A DNA stretch of 23,841 nucleotides from a bacterium (lineage in GTDB: Bacteria > SZUA-79 > Acidulodesulfobacterales > Acidulodesulfobacteraceae), in NCBI GenBank assembly GCA_021784835.1, contig JAJYHI010000082.1, forward strand, positions 1 through 23,841, in the 5' to 3' direction. Shown here piece by piece: positions 7,089 to 14,937 of this stretch (the first letter of the stretch is position 1; every line of letters starts with the position of its first letter). The translations under genes and the position numbers were made by a program. The notes beneath the pieces are model-generated. The model saw nothing but the letters and a program-made list of their open reading frames with translations. It did no database searches and was not told the origin of the DNA.

Positions 7089-8240
7089 TTATATATTTTT
7101 TTCGTATATATAATTATATACGGTATCCCTTCTGACCGGAGTTTTGCCGGCATGTTTTATTAAATTTATTATTTCTTTTTCCTCTAAAAATTCACCGAAT
7201 TTACCTCCGGCGCTTTTAGTTATGTTTTCTTCCATTAAAGTCCCGCCGAAATCGTTAATGCCGCAATCAAGAGATTTTAAAGCCGCGGACACGCCTATTT
7301 TAGGCCAGCTTGTCTGAATATTTTTAAAATTGTCCAAGAAAAGCCTTAAAATTGCATAAAATTTAAACACTCTTTTTTCGCCGATTATTTTCTTTCCGTT
7401 TATCGACTTTCCTAAAGACGTTTTGGGAGAAATAAACGGCAGAGCTATAAATTCCGTAAATCCGCCGGTTTCATCCTGCAAACGTCTTATAATACTTAAA
7501 TGATAAGCCAAATCTCCGCTTGATTCTATATGTCCGAAAAGCACCGTAGCAGACGTTTTAACGCCGAGTAAATGCGCCGTTTTTATTATTTTCACCCACT
7601 CTGCCGTATTTATCTTTTGCGGGCATATCTTTTTTCTTGTTTCTTCGGCTAAAATTTCAGCGGCAGTTCCGGGCATGGAATTAACGCCGCAATCAACTAA
7701 TTTTTCGATAACCCGCGCATACGTCATACCCGTTGTTTCGGAAAGTTCGTAAATTTCCTGAGGCGAAAAAGCATGTATATGAAGTTTCGGAAAATTATTT
7801 CTTACCGTTTTAATTAAATCAAAATAATAATCCGGATTTAATTTCAATTCCGGATTTATTCCGCCTGTTACGCATATTTCGTTAATACTGATGCTTTTTA
7901 CGCCCTCCGAAATTTTCTCGATTATCTTATCGTAATCTAATAAAAAAGCGTCTTTAGAATTTTTTGTTCTTTTATATCCGCAAAATTTGCAATTTAAACT
8001 ACAAATATTCGTAAAATTAATATTTCTGTTAACGACGTACGAAACTTTATCCGAATTAATTTTTTTATTTAGCGTATCGGCCGCAAAAATAATTTCCTCA
8101 ACAGCCTTCTCTTCCTGTTCTTCAAGCAGCGCAAGCAAATCATTATCATCAAGTCTTTCGCCCGATAAAGCTTTTTGCAAAATATAATCCGGTTCGATTT
8201 TATGTGTTTTACTATTTTTATTATTCGACAAATTAAGCAT
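7089..8240 (-). CDS. CofH-family radical SAM enzyme in the thiH position
   Basis: A 383-residue radical SAM protein of the CofH/MqnE/MqnC group. Iron-sulfur cysteines are at 80, 84 and 87 (CSLNCKFC). Features closest to CofH are VTGGINPELKL, HIHAFSPQEI, PGTAAEIL (190-197), ICPQKI and ETGGFTEFIALPF, plus the C-terminal SAGGKFGEF...RRDTVY. It does not look like ThiH, which has a different cysteine context and no PGTAAEIL. CofH normally cleaves tyrosine while joining it to a ribityl-uracil for F420, releasing 2-iminoacetate. No cofG or other F420 gene is near. The gene is first after a TPP riboswitch and directly precedes thiS-thiG. I infer it may supply dehydroglycine for thiazole; a CofH or MqnE role in another pathway remains possible. 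The ATG lacks a strong Shine-Dalgarno (GAAG only). Confidence 0.85.
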   Translation of the reverse strand: MLNLSNNKNSKTHKIEPDYILQKALSGERLDDNDLLALLEEQEEKAVEEIIFAADTLNKKINSDKVSYVVNRNINFTNICSLNCKFCGYKRTKNSKDAFLLDYDKIIEKISEGVKSISINEICVTGGINPELKLNPDYYFDLIKTVRNNFPKLHIHAFSPQEIYELSETTGMTYARVIEKLVDCGVNSMPGTAAEILAEETRKKICPQKINTAEWVKIIKTAHLLGVKTSATVLFGHIESSGDLAYHLSIIRRLQDETGGFTEFIALPFISPKTSLGKSINGKKIIGEKRVFKFYAILRLFLDNFKNIQTSWPKIGVSAALKSLDCGINDFGGTLMEENITKSAGGKFGEFLEEKEIINLIKHAGKTPVRRDTVYNYIYEKNI

Positions 8241-8247
8241 TGTAATA

Positions 8248-8293
8248 TATCTTCAATTTATTGCTTAAAGCTAATGTATTATGCCTGAAGATA
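8248..8293 (-). promoter_or_regulatory. Possible ribosome-site hairpin below the riboswitch
   Basis: On the minus strand TATCTTCA (8293-8286) is perfectly complementary to TGAAGATA (8255-8248), with 30 nt between. The second arm covers the only Shine-Dalgarno-like bases (GAAG) before the ATG at 8240. It could serve as a translation-control expression platform. No intrinsic terminator was found between aptamer and gene. The match is seen; the role is inferred. Confidence 0.35.
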
Positions 8294-8343
8294 AAGCTTT
8301 TGGAAAGAAAAACTGCAGAAAAGAAAAAGTAAGCAGAAAGTCT

Positions 8344-8440
8344 ATCTTCCCTACGACGGCATTATCCGTATCAGGTTCAAAGGGTTGCGTGCTTTAACGG
8401 CTACGCTCTCAGCCATAGTTACAATAATACGGCACCCCTG
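8344..8440 (-). promoter_or_regulatory. TPP riboswitch (THI element)
   Basis: The minus strand carries the conserved thi-box parts in order: AGGGGTGCC at the 5' side, GGCTGAGAGC, AACCCTTTGAACCTGAT, then GGATAATGCC and GTAGGGAAG at the 3' side. The first and last parts can form the closing P1 helix. It lies about 104 nt before the CofH-like gene. It should bind thiamine pyrophosphate and lower expression of the CofH-like gene, thiS, thiG and rluB. Confidence 0.96.
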
Positions 8441-8490
8441 ATTTTATTGCATACCACAATTAAAACATATAAACTATCTATATATTATAA

Positions 8491-8519
8491 ATTATACCAT
8501 TATTACTTTATAATTCCAA
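8491..8519 (-). promoter_or_regulatory. Predicted promoter of the thiamine operon
   Basis: TTGGAA (8519-8514), a 17-nt spacer and TATAAT (8496-8491) preceded by TGG, giving an extended -10. It overlaps the end of the upstream unknown gene (stop at 8503) and would start RNA about 45 nt before the TPP aptamer. Predicted from consensus and spacing. Confidence 0.6.
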
Positions 8520-9273
8520 CCAAAAAACTTTTGCTTTTATTGTTGTAAACCTTAACGCAAAAAACTTTTACCGTTAAAACGTCGTGTTTTGCCGTTAAAG
8601 GAATAAAATTATAGGATAGAAAAACGGATTTTTTAATATGACCGAATGTTCCGGTTCTTTTATTGATAAACTTTTCCGCTCTTTTTGCCGGAATACTTAA
8701 AAAATTAAACTTTCCCGCATTTTTAAAAACTATCGTTAAACGCTTTGAAAAATGATATATATTTCCGTGTTCTATCTTTACGAAATCGATATTTCTGTCC
8801 GTTCTCATGCCGTTCATTACAACTTTCTTTTTATTGCGGTACGTTAAATAGAAACCGCCTTTATTCATTATATAGCCGCTAAGCGACGCTTTTACGTAAT
8901 TTTTAAAATATTTTACTGAATCGACGTAGCTCATAAGTTTATTCAGCCTTGTCTTATCTTCAGAATATAGCTTATTCCATAAAAACACGTTATTCCTGTC
9001 ATGCTTATATTTTGCCGGATTAACTATTTTTATATAGGTAACCACGTCGTTTTTACTTATAGCCTGTCCTTTCGCCTTTAAATAAAGCGCATAAATTATA
9101 GGATTTGTAGCATATACTCCATTACAGTCCGTATTGCCGTTTCCGTCGGCAAACGACTTTCTGACCGACGCCGGATTAAAATTAAGAAATAAAATTGCCG
9201 GTAACACTAAAATAAATAAAAATGAGGTCTTAAAAATAAATATACCGTTTTTAATAATTTTATCTGCAGTCAT
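8503..9273 (-). CDS. Exported protein of unknown function
   Basis: A 256-residue protein I do not recognise. The N-terminus (basic, then a hydrophobic stretch about residues 13-32, then SFADG) looks like a signal peptide or membrane anchor. The mature part is basic and rich in Lys, Asn, Tyr and Phe. It has two cysteines (in DCNGVY and VFCVKV) and segments such as NPIIYALYLKAKG and RNNVFLWNKLYSED that look conserved in character. The ATG has AAGGAG 9 nt upstream. It is transcribed alone: a terminator-like hairpin lies behind it upstream, and its own promoter is overlaid by a 23-bp palindrome. It lies between the restriction-modification pair and the thiamine operon. Confidence 0.75.
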   Translation of the reverse strand: MTADKIIKNGIFIFKTSFLFILVLPAILFLNFNPASVRKSFADGNGNTDCNGVYATNPIIYALYLKAKGQAISKNDVVTYIKIVNPAKYKHDRNNVFLWNKLYSEDKTRLNKLMSYVDSVKYFKNYVKASLSGYIMNKGGFYLTYRNKKKVVMNGMRTDRNIDFVKIEHGNIYHFSKRLTIVFKNAGKFNFLSIPAKRAEKFINKRTGTFGHIKKSVFLSYNFIPLTAKHDVLTVKVFCVKVYNNKSKSFLVGIIK

Positions 9274-9312
9274 TTTATGATGCTCCTTGTTTTTTAAATT
9301 TTTAATGAATTT

Positions 9313-9347
9313 ACTTAATTTTAATAAAATTAAGTATAATTTGTCAA
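9313..9347 (-). promoter_or_regulatory. Promoter overlapped by a perfect 23-bp palindrome
   Basis: TTGACA (9347-9342), an 18-nt spacer and TAAAAT (9323-9318) form a good promoter for the unknown exported protein. Positions 9313-9335 are a perfect palindrome with 11-nt arms (ACTTAATTTTA) and one central base, covering the -10 box and part of the spacer. This is the usual geometry of a repressor operator. The sequence is seen; the regulation is inferred. Confidence 0.55.
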
Positions 9348-9375
9348 ATCAATAAAATATTACGTCGCAAATAAT

Positions 9376-9405
9376 AAAAAATGTCGCTTATAGTAATTTA
9401 AGCAA
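9376..9405 (-). terminator. Predicted intrinsic terminator after the endonuclease gene
   Basis: On the minus strand a 7-bp stem (TTGCTTA with TAAGCGA, one T-G pair) closes an 8-nt loop. Two bases later there is a run of six T. It begins 5 nt after the restriction endonuclease stop codon. The stem is AT-rich, so it is of modest strength. Confidence 0.5.
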
Positions 9406-9409
9406 AATT

Positions 9410-10192
9410 TTATTTAAATCTCGCAAAATATTCGTCTATCTCAGGCCTTAATTCGATTCCGGCAATTTCAAAACAATTAAGCAGTTCTTCGTAAGTACCG
9501 TCGCCGCCAAGAAAATCCCAAAATTCTTTCCCTACCTTTAGTTCGCAATCTAAATCCAACATACCCTTTAGCGTCCATCTTTCGTAAGGTTTGGGTTCGT
9601 ATGGATTATATGGTATTGCTATATACGAGTTTATATCGGCGTCTGGATTTTCAGCAAGATAAATTGCTGCCCATTCAAGCAAAGTACGTTTAAAATCTTT
9701 AAAACTGCTTATGTTCGGTTTGACTGTTTTTAAATCGAATAAATGTATTTTACCTTCTTTATCATTAATAAATAAATCTACTTTAACCGTCTTTAATTTA
9801 TTCATTTTCCCGTCTTTGCAAACCGCTCTTATTCTTTCTATTTCTCGTGCTTTATTCGGAACGCTTTCTATTTCCGAAGCAAGACCGTTGATTATAGATT
9901 GAATTTCATTTTGGGCTTTTTCGCTTATAAAGTCTCCAACCGTATATTGTTTTTCGGCAAATCTAAAATTTGGATTAAGATTAGCAAGGGTTTTGGCGAC
10001 CGGTTCATAAATAGATATTCCGAAAGTCGTATTTAAAGAATGAATAAAAGAAAATAATGCCATTCTGTCTTTGCCAAGCAATAAATAATGAAACGGCATT
10101 TGTTTAGTTTCCGGCTTATACGTTTTAAACTTCTTTTTTAAACTTTCTTTTATAATATTTTTTATTAAAGCGATTCTATCATTAGATTCCAA
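9410..10192 (-). CDS. Type II restriction endonuclease, TdeIII-like
   Basis: A 260-residue protein resembling the TdeIII/MjaII family of type II restriction enzymes, whose characterised members cut GGNCC. The likely PD-(D/E)xK site is Asp139 (KTVKVDLFI) with Asp153 and Lys155 (LFDLKT). The N-terminus has FHYLLLGKDRMALFSFIHSLNTTFG, and EWAAIYLAENP follows the catalytic region. It lies 48 nt after the methyltransferase gene in the same direction, as expected for a restriction-modification pair. The start is TTG at 10192 with GGGAGG about 12 nt upstream; the nearby ATG is out of frame. Endonuclease assignment is fairly sure; the target site is a guess from the family. Confidence 0.75.
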   Translation of the reverse strand: MESNDRIALIKNIIKESLKKKFKTYKPETKQMPFHYLLLGKDRMALFSFIHSLNTTFGISIYEPVAKTLANLNPNFRFAEKQYTVGDFISEKAQNEIQSIINGLASEIESVPNKAREIERIRAVCKDGKMNKLKTVKVDLFINDKEGKIHLFDLKTVKPNISSFKDFKRTLLEWAAIYLAENPDADINSYIAIPYNPYEPKPYERWTLKGMLDLDCELKVGKEFWDFLGGDGTYEELLNCFEIAGIELRPEIDEYFARFK

Positions 10193-10240
10193 TCTATTTA
10201 AAGTCCTCCCGAGGTTAAAAGCTTTGCTTATTTAAAATCC

Positions 10241-11998
10241 TTACTTATTTTGCTTTATATGAAATATCGTTTCTGAATAAATATTACTCCTATCTTTTTC
10301 TACCCTGTTGAGTACCGGACGGTTAAACCTATTGACTATTTTCATTCCGGATAACTTTACTATTTCAGGGTATATGTTATATTTATCGTTTGCCACTAAG
10401 AAAATATCGTAGTCTTCCTGCAAGTATTTTGCCGAATTAATTAAAACATCGGAAATATCTTTAATATAAGCTTCTCTGGCTTTTTTACCAGAACCTTTAG
10501 AAAGCGAGCCTATTTCCATTTCGTCTTTTTTTTGAAAGCCGAACAGTTCGTAAGCGTAAGCATGTTGTTCATGATAATCTATTAATCCTACGTAAGGCGG
10601 ACTTGAAAAGATTCCTCTTATTTTTTGATTTTTTAATATTTCATAAAAAAGAACATTTTTTTTATTTACTTCGGCATATATATCCAAATTTCTACTGTCA
10701 CCGCACAAACATAATTGAAAAGTATTCGTTTTTAATTTTTGAAACTCTTCAAGCCTTTGTATCGTATCTTCGGAATAAGTTTTCCACCAGTCTTTTATAG
10801 TCAATAAAGGTTTGCATATTTTACCGTGTTTTTTGCAGTAATAAGGACATACTATCGGCTCCTTTAACGTTGCTAAGTCGGCATGCGTCGTAGCCCTGCA
10901 AGAGCGCATAGTTCTGCTTAATATGGCCGCTAATACTTTTTTTACGTCCGAGTTTTCTATCTTTTGAATCTCGCCGAAAATAAAATCTATTTCTTCTTTT
11001 ACCGGCCGCAAAAACCATTTTCCGTTAAAACTGCTATAGTCGTACTTGTTAATTATCTCGACTTTATACTCTTTTACCAATCTTTCGTATTCTACTAAAA
11101 ACTCTTTCTCTTTTTGCCCGCCGTATTCCTTTTCGTTTATACCTCCCTCTCTTACTTTTATTTTATATTCCGGTGAAGGGAAATATTTATTATTAAATTT
11201 TGATAAAGAACGATTTAAATTTTCGATAAAAAAATCGTTATTTTTCTTCTTTCGAAAATCCGTAAATTTATATGTTATATCTGAAATATATTTTCTGATT
11301 TCAGACAAAGGATGCGTTCCGATCTTTATATTACTTATTAAAGCATTAAAGGGCGAAATCTCGATTCCAACGGCATGCAGATTTAATTCGTTAGATTGAA
11401 CCAAAGTAGTTCCGCTTCCGCAAAACGGGTCAAGAACTATATCTCCTTTTTTAAAATACGCTTCTTTTTTAAATTCGTCGATATGGATATCAAGAAAATA
11501 TTCAACTAATTGAGGTATAAACTTTCCTTTATAAGGATGTATCCTATGAACATGCTTAGTTCTTTCGGATTCTGTATAACGAGAAAAAGACAATAGCGGA
11601 TTCGCAAAGTCATTCAAACGCTGACCGTCGGAATTGCCTAATCTATTTTTATTATCGATGTTCTTAACAATATTCTCGTTGATTTCTGATCTGTTAATAA
11701 TATATTCATCTTTAGTTATATTTTGTAAATTTAAAGGATTTTTGGTTGTAAGTTTATATTCAAAATTATTTAAAGAATCATAATATTTTATTAATTCTAA
11801 AACATCTACCAATATATTTCTTTTATCGCCATATTTTTTAATTCTGCCGTATTGCAATAGATATGAAATATTAGAAACGGAAACCGGCTTATTTAAATAT
11901 GCAGAAGCAAAATTGCTTGTCTCCGACAAATTTAGAAACCTTTTTTCCGGCGCGGTAATATTATTTTCATTTAATAAGGTATTAACATTATCGGTCAT
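10241..11998 (-). CDS. Type II DNA methyltransferase, SPPY type
   Basis: This is the protective methyltransferase of the restriction-modification pair. The SAM-binding motif I is DPFCGSGTT (190-198) and the catalytic motif IV is SSPPY (465-469), the form common in N4-cytosine and some N6-adenine enzymes. Motif I precedes IV with about 270 residues between, so the target recognition domain probably lies in that interval (alpha-type order). A Cys/His cluster (CPYYCKKHGKIC, about 384-395) in the interval may bind metal. The first ~75 residues look like a helix-turn-helix (NKPVSVSNISYLLQYGRIKKYG). It has 585 residues, and AAGGA precedes the ATG. The target is unknown; GGNCC is suggested only by the partner endonuclease. 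Confidence 0.88.
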   Translation of the reverse strand: MTDNVNTLLNENNITAPEKRFLNLSETSNFASAYLNKPVSVSNISYLLQYGRIKKYGDKRNILVDVLELIKYYDSLNNFEYKLTTKNPLNLQNITKDEYIINRSEINENIVKNIDNKNRLGNSDGQRLNDFANPLLSFSRYTESERTKHVHRIHPYKGKFIPQLVEYFLDIHIDEFKKEAYFKKGDIVLDPFCGSGTTLVQSNELNLHAVGIEISPFNALISNIKIGTHPLSEIRKYISDITYKFTDFRKKKNNDFFIENLNRSLSKFNNKYFPSPEYKIKVREGGINEKEYGGQKEKEFLVEYERLVKEYKVEIINKYDYSSFNGKWFLRPVKEEIDFIFGEIQKIENSDVKKVLAAILSRTMRSCRATTHADLATLKEPIVCPYYCKKHGKICKPLLTIKDWWKTYSEDTIQRLEEFQKLKTNTFQLCLCGDSRNLDIYAEVNKKNVLFYEILKNQKIRGIFSSPPYVGLIDYHEQHAYAYELFGFQKKDEMEIGSLSKGSGKKAREAYIKDISDVLINSAKYLQEDYDIFLVANDKYNIYPEIVKLSGMKIVNRFNRPVLNRVEKDRSNIYSETIFHIKQNK

Positions 11999-12032
11999 TT
12001 TATGATTCCTTGTTTCTATTCAGATAAAATTT

Positions 12033-12038
12033 ATTATA
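12033..12038 (-). promoter_or_regulatory. Possible -10 box of the methyltransferase promoter
   Basis: A perfect TATAAT lies 35 nt before the methyltransferase ATG on the minus strand. No convincing -35 box is present at 16-18 nt spacing, so this is weak. Nothing else could be assigned in the 193-nt gap 11999-12191. Confidence 0.25.
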
Positions 12039-12191
12039 CGCTGGATATATACTATGATATGCTATGCTTTATCTCTCTTAAATTCGCATAAGTTACAATA
12101 ATAATATTGCATTATCCGGTAAAAATTTTTATTATCGTCAAAGATGATTAACTTAAGCTATTATATCATTTTTTGGCGGTTTTGTTTATAA

Positions 12192-12800
12192 TTACCTCAA
12201 TATTTTTCTGTAATAAATATAATACCTATAAACCCGCATAATATAAATCTCAGTCTGCCGGTACGGCGGAATTATAAATTTGCGGCGGTTTTTGATATAT
12301 ACCGTGCGGACAGAATCTGGACCTGCGTTATAACAGGCTAAAGCAGTAATAGGTTTAAAGCCGAAACGTTTAAGGCAGTAATGAAGATACTTTGCGCCGG
12401 CAATAATGTTTAATTCAGGATTTTCGACGTTAATATCCATTTCTTCGCCTGTCTTGGGCATAACCTGCATAAGCCCGACCGCGCCTTTAGGACTTAAAGC
12501 CATAACGTTAAAGCCGCTTTCGGCTTTCATAACCGCAATAAAAAAAGGAAGCGGTATGCCGTATTTTTTTGAAGCGTAGACTATGGTTTCGGCCAATCTT
12601 TTTTGATTTAAACCGGCGGCATATACAGGACTTAAACATATTATAAAATTTGCTAAAAAGATGCAAAGCAGCAAAACGGAGAAAATAAAAAACGGAGCCG
12701 AAAACTTTTTAATTAATCTTGTATTTAATAAAAAAATTGATAACATTATCGATAGATACCAAAGTCTGAAAATTAAAATTATTTTAGCCAAATTATTCAT
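12192..12800 (-). CDS. VirB1-like lytic transglycosylase
   Basis: A soluble-lytic-transglycosylase-fold enzyme that opens peptidoglycan so the secretion apparatus can cross it. The catalytic glutamate is in MKAESGFN (Glu94). Other SLT motifs are GAVGLMQVMPKTGEEM, NIIAGAKYLHYCLKRFG and ALACYNAGPDSV. Two hydrophobic stretches (about 7-26 and 36-60) provide export or anchoring. It has 202 residues, typical of VirB1-type enzymes. Its ATG overlaps the stop of the upstream lipoprotein gene by 4 nt (ATGA), tying it to the secretion operon as the last gene. Confidence 0.9.
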   Translation of the reverse strand: MNNLAKIILIFRLWYLSIMLSIFLLNTRLIKKFSAPFFIFSVLLLCIFLANFIICLSPVYAAGLNQKRLAETIVYASKKYGIPLPFFIAVMKAESGFNVMALSPKGAVGLMQVMPKTGEEMDINVENPELNIIAGAKYLHYCLKRFGFKPITALACYNAGPDSVRTVYIKNRRKFIIPPYRQTEIYIMRVYRYYIYYRKILR

Positions 12801-13762
12801 AATCTAACGGGCAGTTTTATAAATCTTACTCCGCCGTAATTGTTTTTATATAACGCTTCGATAAACAAAACCGTTTTATGCAAAGCCGGTTTCTCAATGC
12901 TTTTTTTATCTTTTAAAATGCAGATAAGTTTTCCTTTGATTTTGCTAAAGCCGGATAAAATAAAGTAATTTTTACCGCCTTGTTTTTTAATATTTGATTT
13001 AAAAGGTATTTCTATGTGTTTGTTTTTACCCGATTTTTCAAACAGCAAAGGCTTATATCTTAAAGGCAATTTGTAAAAATTAGACAGCGAAAACGAAATA
13101 ATTTCTAAATTGCCCGCAGCTTGAATGCCGTTTATGTTTAAAACTATTTTACCGTCGTCGGCCTTAGCGGTTTTACTTAATTTAATAAATATCGGGGTTA
13201 TTTCTTTTTCTTTTTGTTTTGACGCATTGGCAGCCGCAGCCGTATTTACATTTTTATTCACGTCTTTAGCCGATTTGACCTTTCTTATTTTAACGGTAGC
13301 AGTAGCATTATAAGCGTAATTTTTTGTATTTTTTTTAATTTTATCGGTAATGCCGTGTTCTTCCTTCATAAAGGAAGGCACAATATAACCATTGTTTAAG
13401 CCTGTTTGCTTAATTTTGCCCTTATGCCCGTATTTTTCCGAACGTTCTAAATTCTTAATTTTTCTTCCCGAAACTTTGTTTAATTTTAAAGAATAGTATA
13501 ATACGCTATTTTCCAGCGCTTTTTTAAGGTTTTCATTTTTTTCTAAAAAAGCGCCGCTTCCGTTACTGCCGCTTTCTTTATTATTATAATTATTATAAGT
13601 CGATGCAGAACTATTTCTAAATAAAGAATTTGAAGCGCAACCCGAAAGAAAAAATTGCATCGATAAAATTAATGTAAAACATAAAATATATATCTTTATG
13701 TTATTATATTTAATAATTTTTTTTATTATTTTTATACCTATATACTTATTATTGATTTTCAT
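12797..13762 (-). CDS. Large unrecognised lipoprotein of the secretion locus
   Basis: A 321-residue protein with a long basic then hydrophobic signal and a lipobox (LSGC, Cys about residue 42), so it is probably an outer-membrane lipoprotein. The middle is low-complexity, Lys/Asn/Ala-rich (about 45-195). The last ~125 residues look folded, with beta-strand-like stretches such as GKIVLNINGIQAAGNLEIISFSLSNFYKLP and GKNYFILSGFSKIKGKLICIL. By position (after virB9, before virB1) it may act as the VirB7/TraV-type lipoprotein that pairs with VirB9. It is much longer than typical VirB7 and I recognise no family. No Shine-Dalgarno is seen before the ATG. Confidence 0.7.
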   Translation of the reverse strand: MKINNKYIGIKIIKKIIKYNNIKIYILCFTLILSMQFFLSGCASNSLFRNSSASTYNNYNNKESGSNGSGAFLEKNENLKKALENSVLYYSLKLNKVSGRKIKNLERSEKYGHKGKIKQTGLNNGYIVPSFMKEEHGITDKIKKNTKNYAYNATATVKIRKVKSAKDVNKNVNTAAAANASKQKEKEITPIFIKLSKTAKADDGKIVLNINGIQAAGNLEIISFSLSNFYKLPLRYKPLLFEKSGKNKHIEIPFKSNIKKQGGKNYFILSGFSKIKGKLICILKDKKSIEKPALHKTVLFIEALYKNNYGGVRFIKLPVRL

Positions 13763-13833
13763 TTTTTTATTTAAGATTTTTATTTATTATTTTAGCTATC
13801 GAAATATAAATTAAAATAGAGATTTAATAAAGA

Positions 13834-14922
13834 TTATGGATTAATGCCGTTAATTTTTAATTTTATTAATCTCTTACCGTATAAAATATGAAAAGAAAGC
13901 CTCATATTCGTATATCCCGACGATTGCGCCGAATAACCGCCGCCGTTCGAGCCGCTTTTGCCGCCTTTTTTAAAAATTATTACGTTTTTTATTATTTTAT
14001 AAGGCATATAGTATTTATTATGAGGCGTTTTATTTATAACCGGAATTTCTTCTAATTTATCGGGCGTGTATCCGTTGAAAAAATTGCCGCCGTATTCTTT
14101 ATACAGATAGACGTTTCTTACGAAAAATTTTCTGTTTGAATTATTAGTCAGCTGATACTGCAGGTAATAAAAATTTTTTATCCTGCTTACGGCAAGCGCA
14201 GTCAGCGTAACACCGTCTTCGGTAAACGACTTGTTGATTATTTTTCTGTTAATCATAAGGATAAGATTCATAACGCTTCTTTTTTCTTTTTTTAATTCTT
14301 CGGCTTTTTTGCTTAAAGATAATTCACGAGTTTTATATTTTTTGGACAAAGTCGTTTTTAAAGCGTCAATTTTGTTTTTAACGTAATTTTTGACGAAAAC
14401 GTTTTTTATAGTATTTGCAATGTTTAAATTATAGGTGACCGATTTAGCGTTGCTTATTCTTAAAAGTACGTTTATTAACCCGTATTTAGTGTATATCTCA
14501 AGGTTGCCGGTTTCTTTATAATCGTATGTAATTGGTTTTATAAATATCTGCCTGCCTACTATCTGTTCCGAAAAAGCTCCGGTATTGCCCAGCGCAACGT
14601 CCAAAGGTATAACGGGAAGAGTTATAACGGAAACATATCCCGGCGACGTGTTTAATTTATATATTATGCCGGATTTTATTCGCAGTTTATGCACCCAAAG
14701 TTTTTTCCTCATCGTATATTTTTTTAAAGGCGAATAACTTACGGCGAATGAAGGCTTGGCAGTAAAATTTATATAATATGACAGAAATAAAATTAAGAAA
14801 AAAGGCAATATTTTATATAATTTAATGCCGTTAATACAATAAGTTATAGTATTATATTTAAATGTAAACTTTAATTTATATTTATAATTTTCTTTCAAAT
14901 TTTGGTTTGAATTTAATTTCAA
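13834..14922 (-). CDS. VirB9/TrbG-like outer-membrane channel protein
   Basis: A 362-residue exported protein (hydrophobic signal about 36-60 ending near SFAVSYS). The N-terminal part carries the pattern seen in VirB9/TrbG/CagX proteins: VSVITLPVIPLDVALGN, then GRQIFIKPITYD, then TGNLEIYTKYGLINVLLRIS. In the known apparatus this protein joins VirB7 and VirB10 in the outer-membrane core complex. A Lys/Glu-rich helical stretch (about 190-225) separates it from a C-terminal beta region (LTALAVSRIKNFYYLQYQL...FFVRNVYLYKEYG), like the CagX C-terminal domain. The start is TTG at 14922, with AGGAGG 7 nt upstream and the preceding gene ending in that site. Family placement is by pattern, not strong identity. 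Confidence 0.7.
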   Translation of the reverse strand: MKLNSNQNLKENYKYKLKFTFKYNTITYCINGIKLYKILPFFLILFLSYYINFTAKPSFAVSYSPLKKYTMRKKLWVHKLRIKSGIIYKLNTSPGYVSVITLPVIPLDVALGNTGAFSEQIVGRQIFIKPITYDYKETGNLEIYTKYGLINVLLRISNAKSVTYNLNIANTIKNVFVKNYVKNKIDALKTTLSKKYKTRELSLSKKAEELKKEKRSVMNLILMINRKIINKSFTEDGVTLTALAVSRIKNFYYLQYQLTNNSNRKFFVRNVYLYKEYGGNFFNGYTPDKLEEIPVINKTPHNKYYMPYKIIKNVIIFKKGGKSGSNGGGYSAQSSGYTNMRLSFHILYGKRLIKLKINGINP

Positions 14923-14937
14923 AATATTTCCTCCTTT

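Noticed and set aside
7089..8240. Annotating the radical SAM gene simply as thiH
   Set aside because: Position suggests it, but sequence motifs are of the CofH type, not ThiH.
8248..8344. Intrinsic terminator below the TPP aptamer
   Set aside because: Only a 4-bp CTGC/GCAG stem precedes a T-rich tract; too weak to call.
12120..12142. Second promoter (TTGACG with GATAAT) before the methyltransferase
   Set aside because: The spacer is 19 nt and the boxes are weak in very AT-rich sequence.
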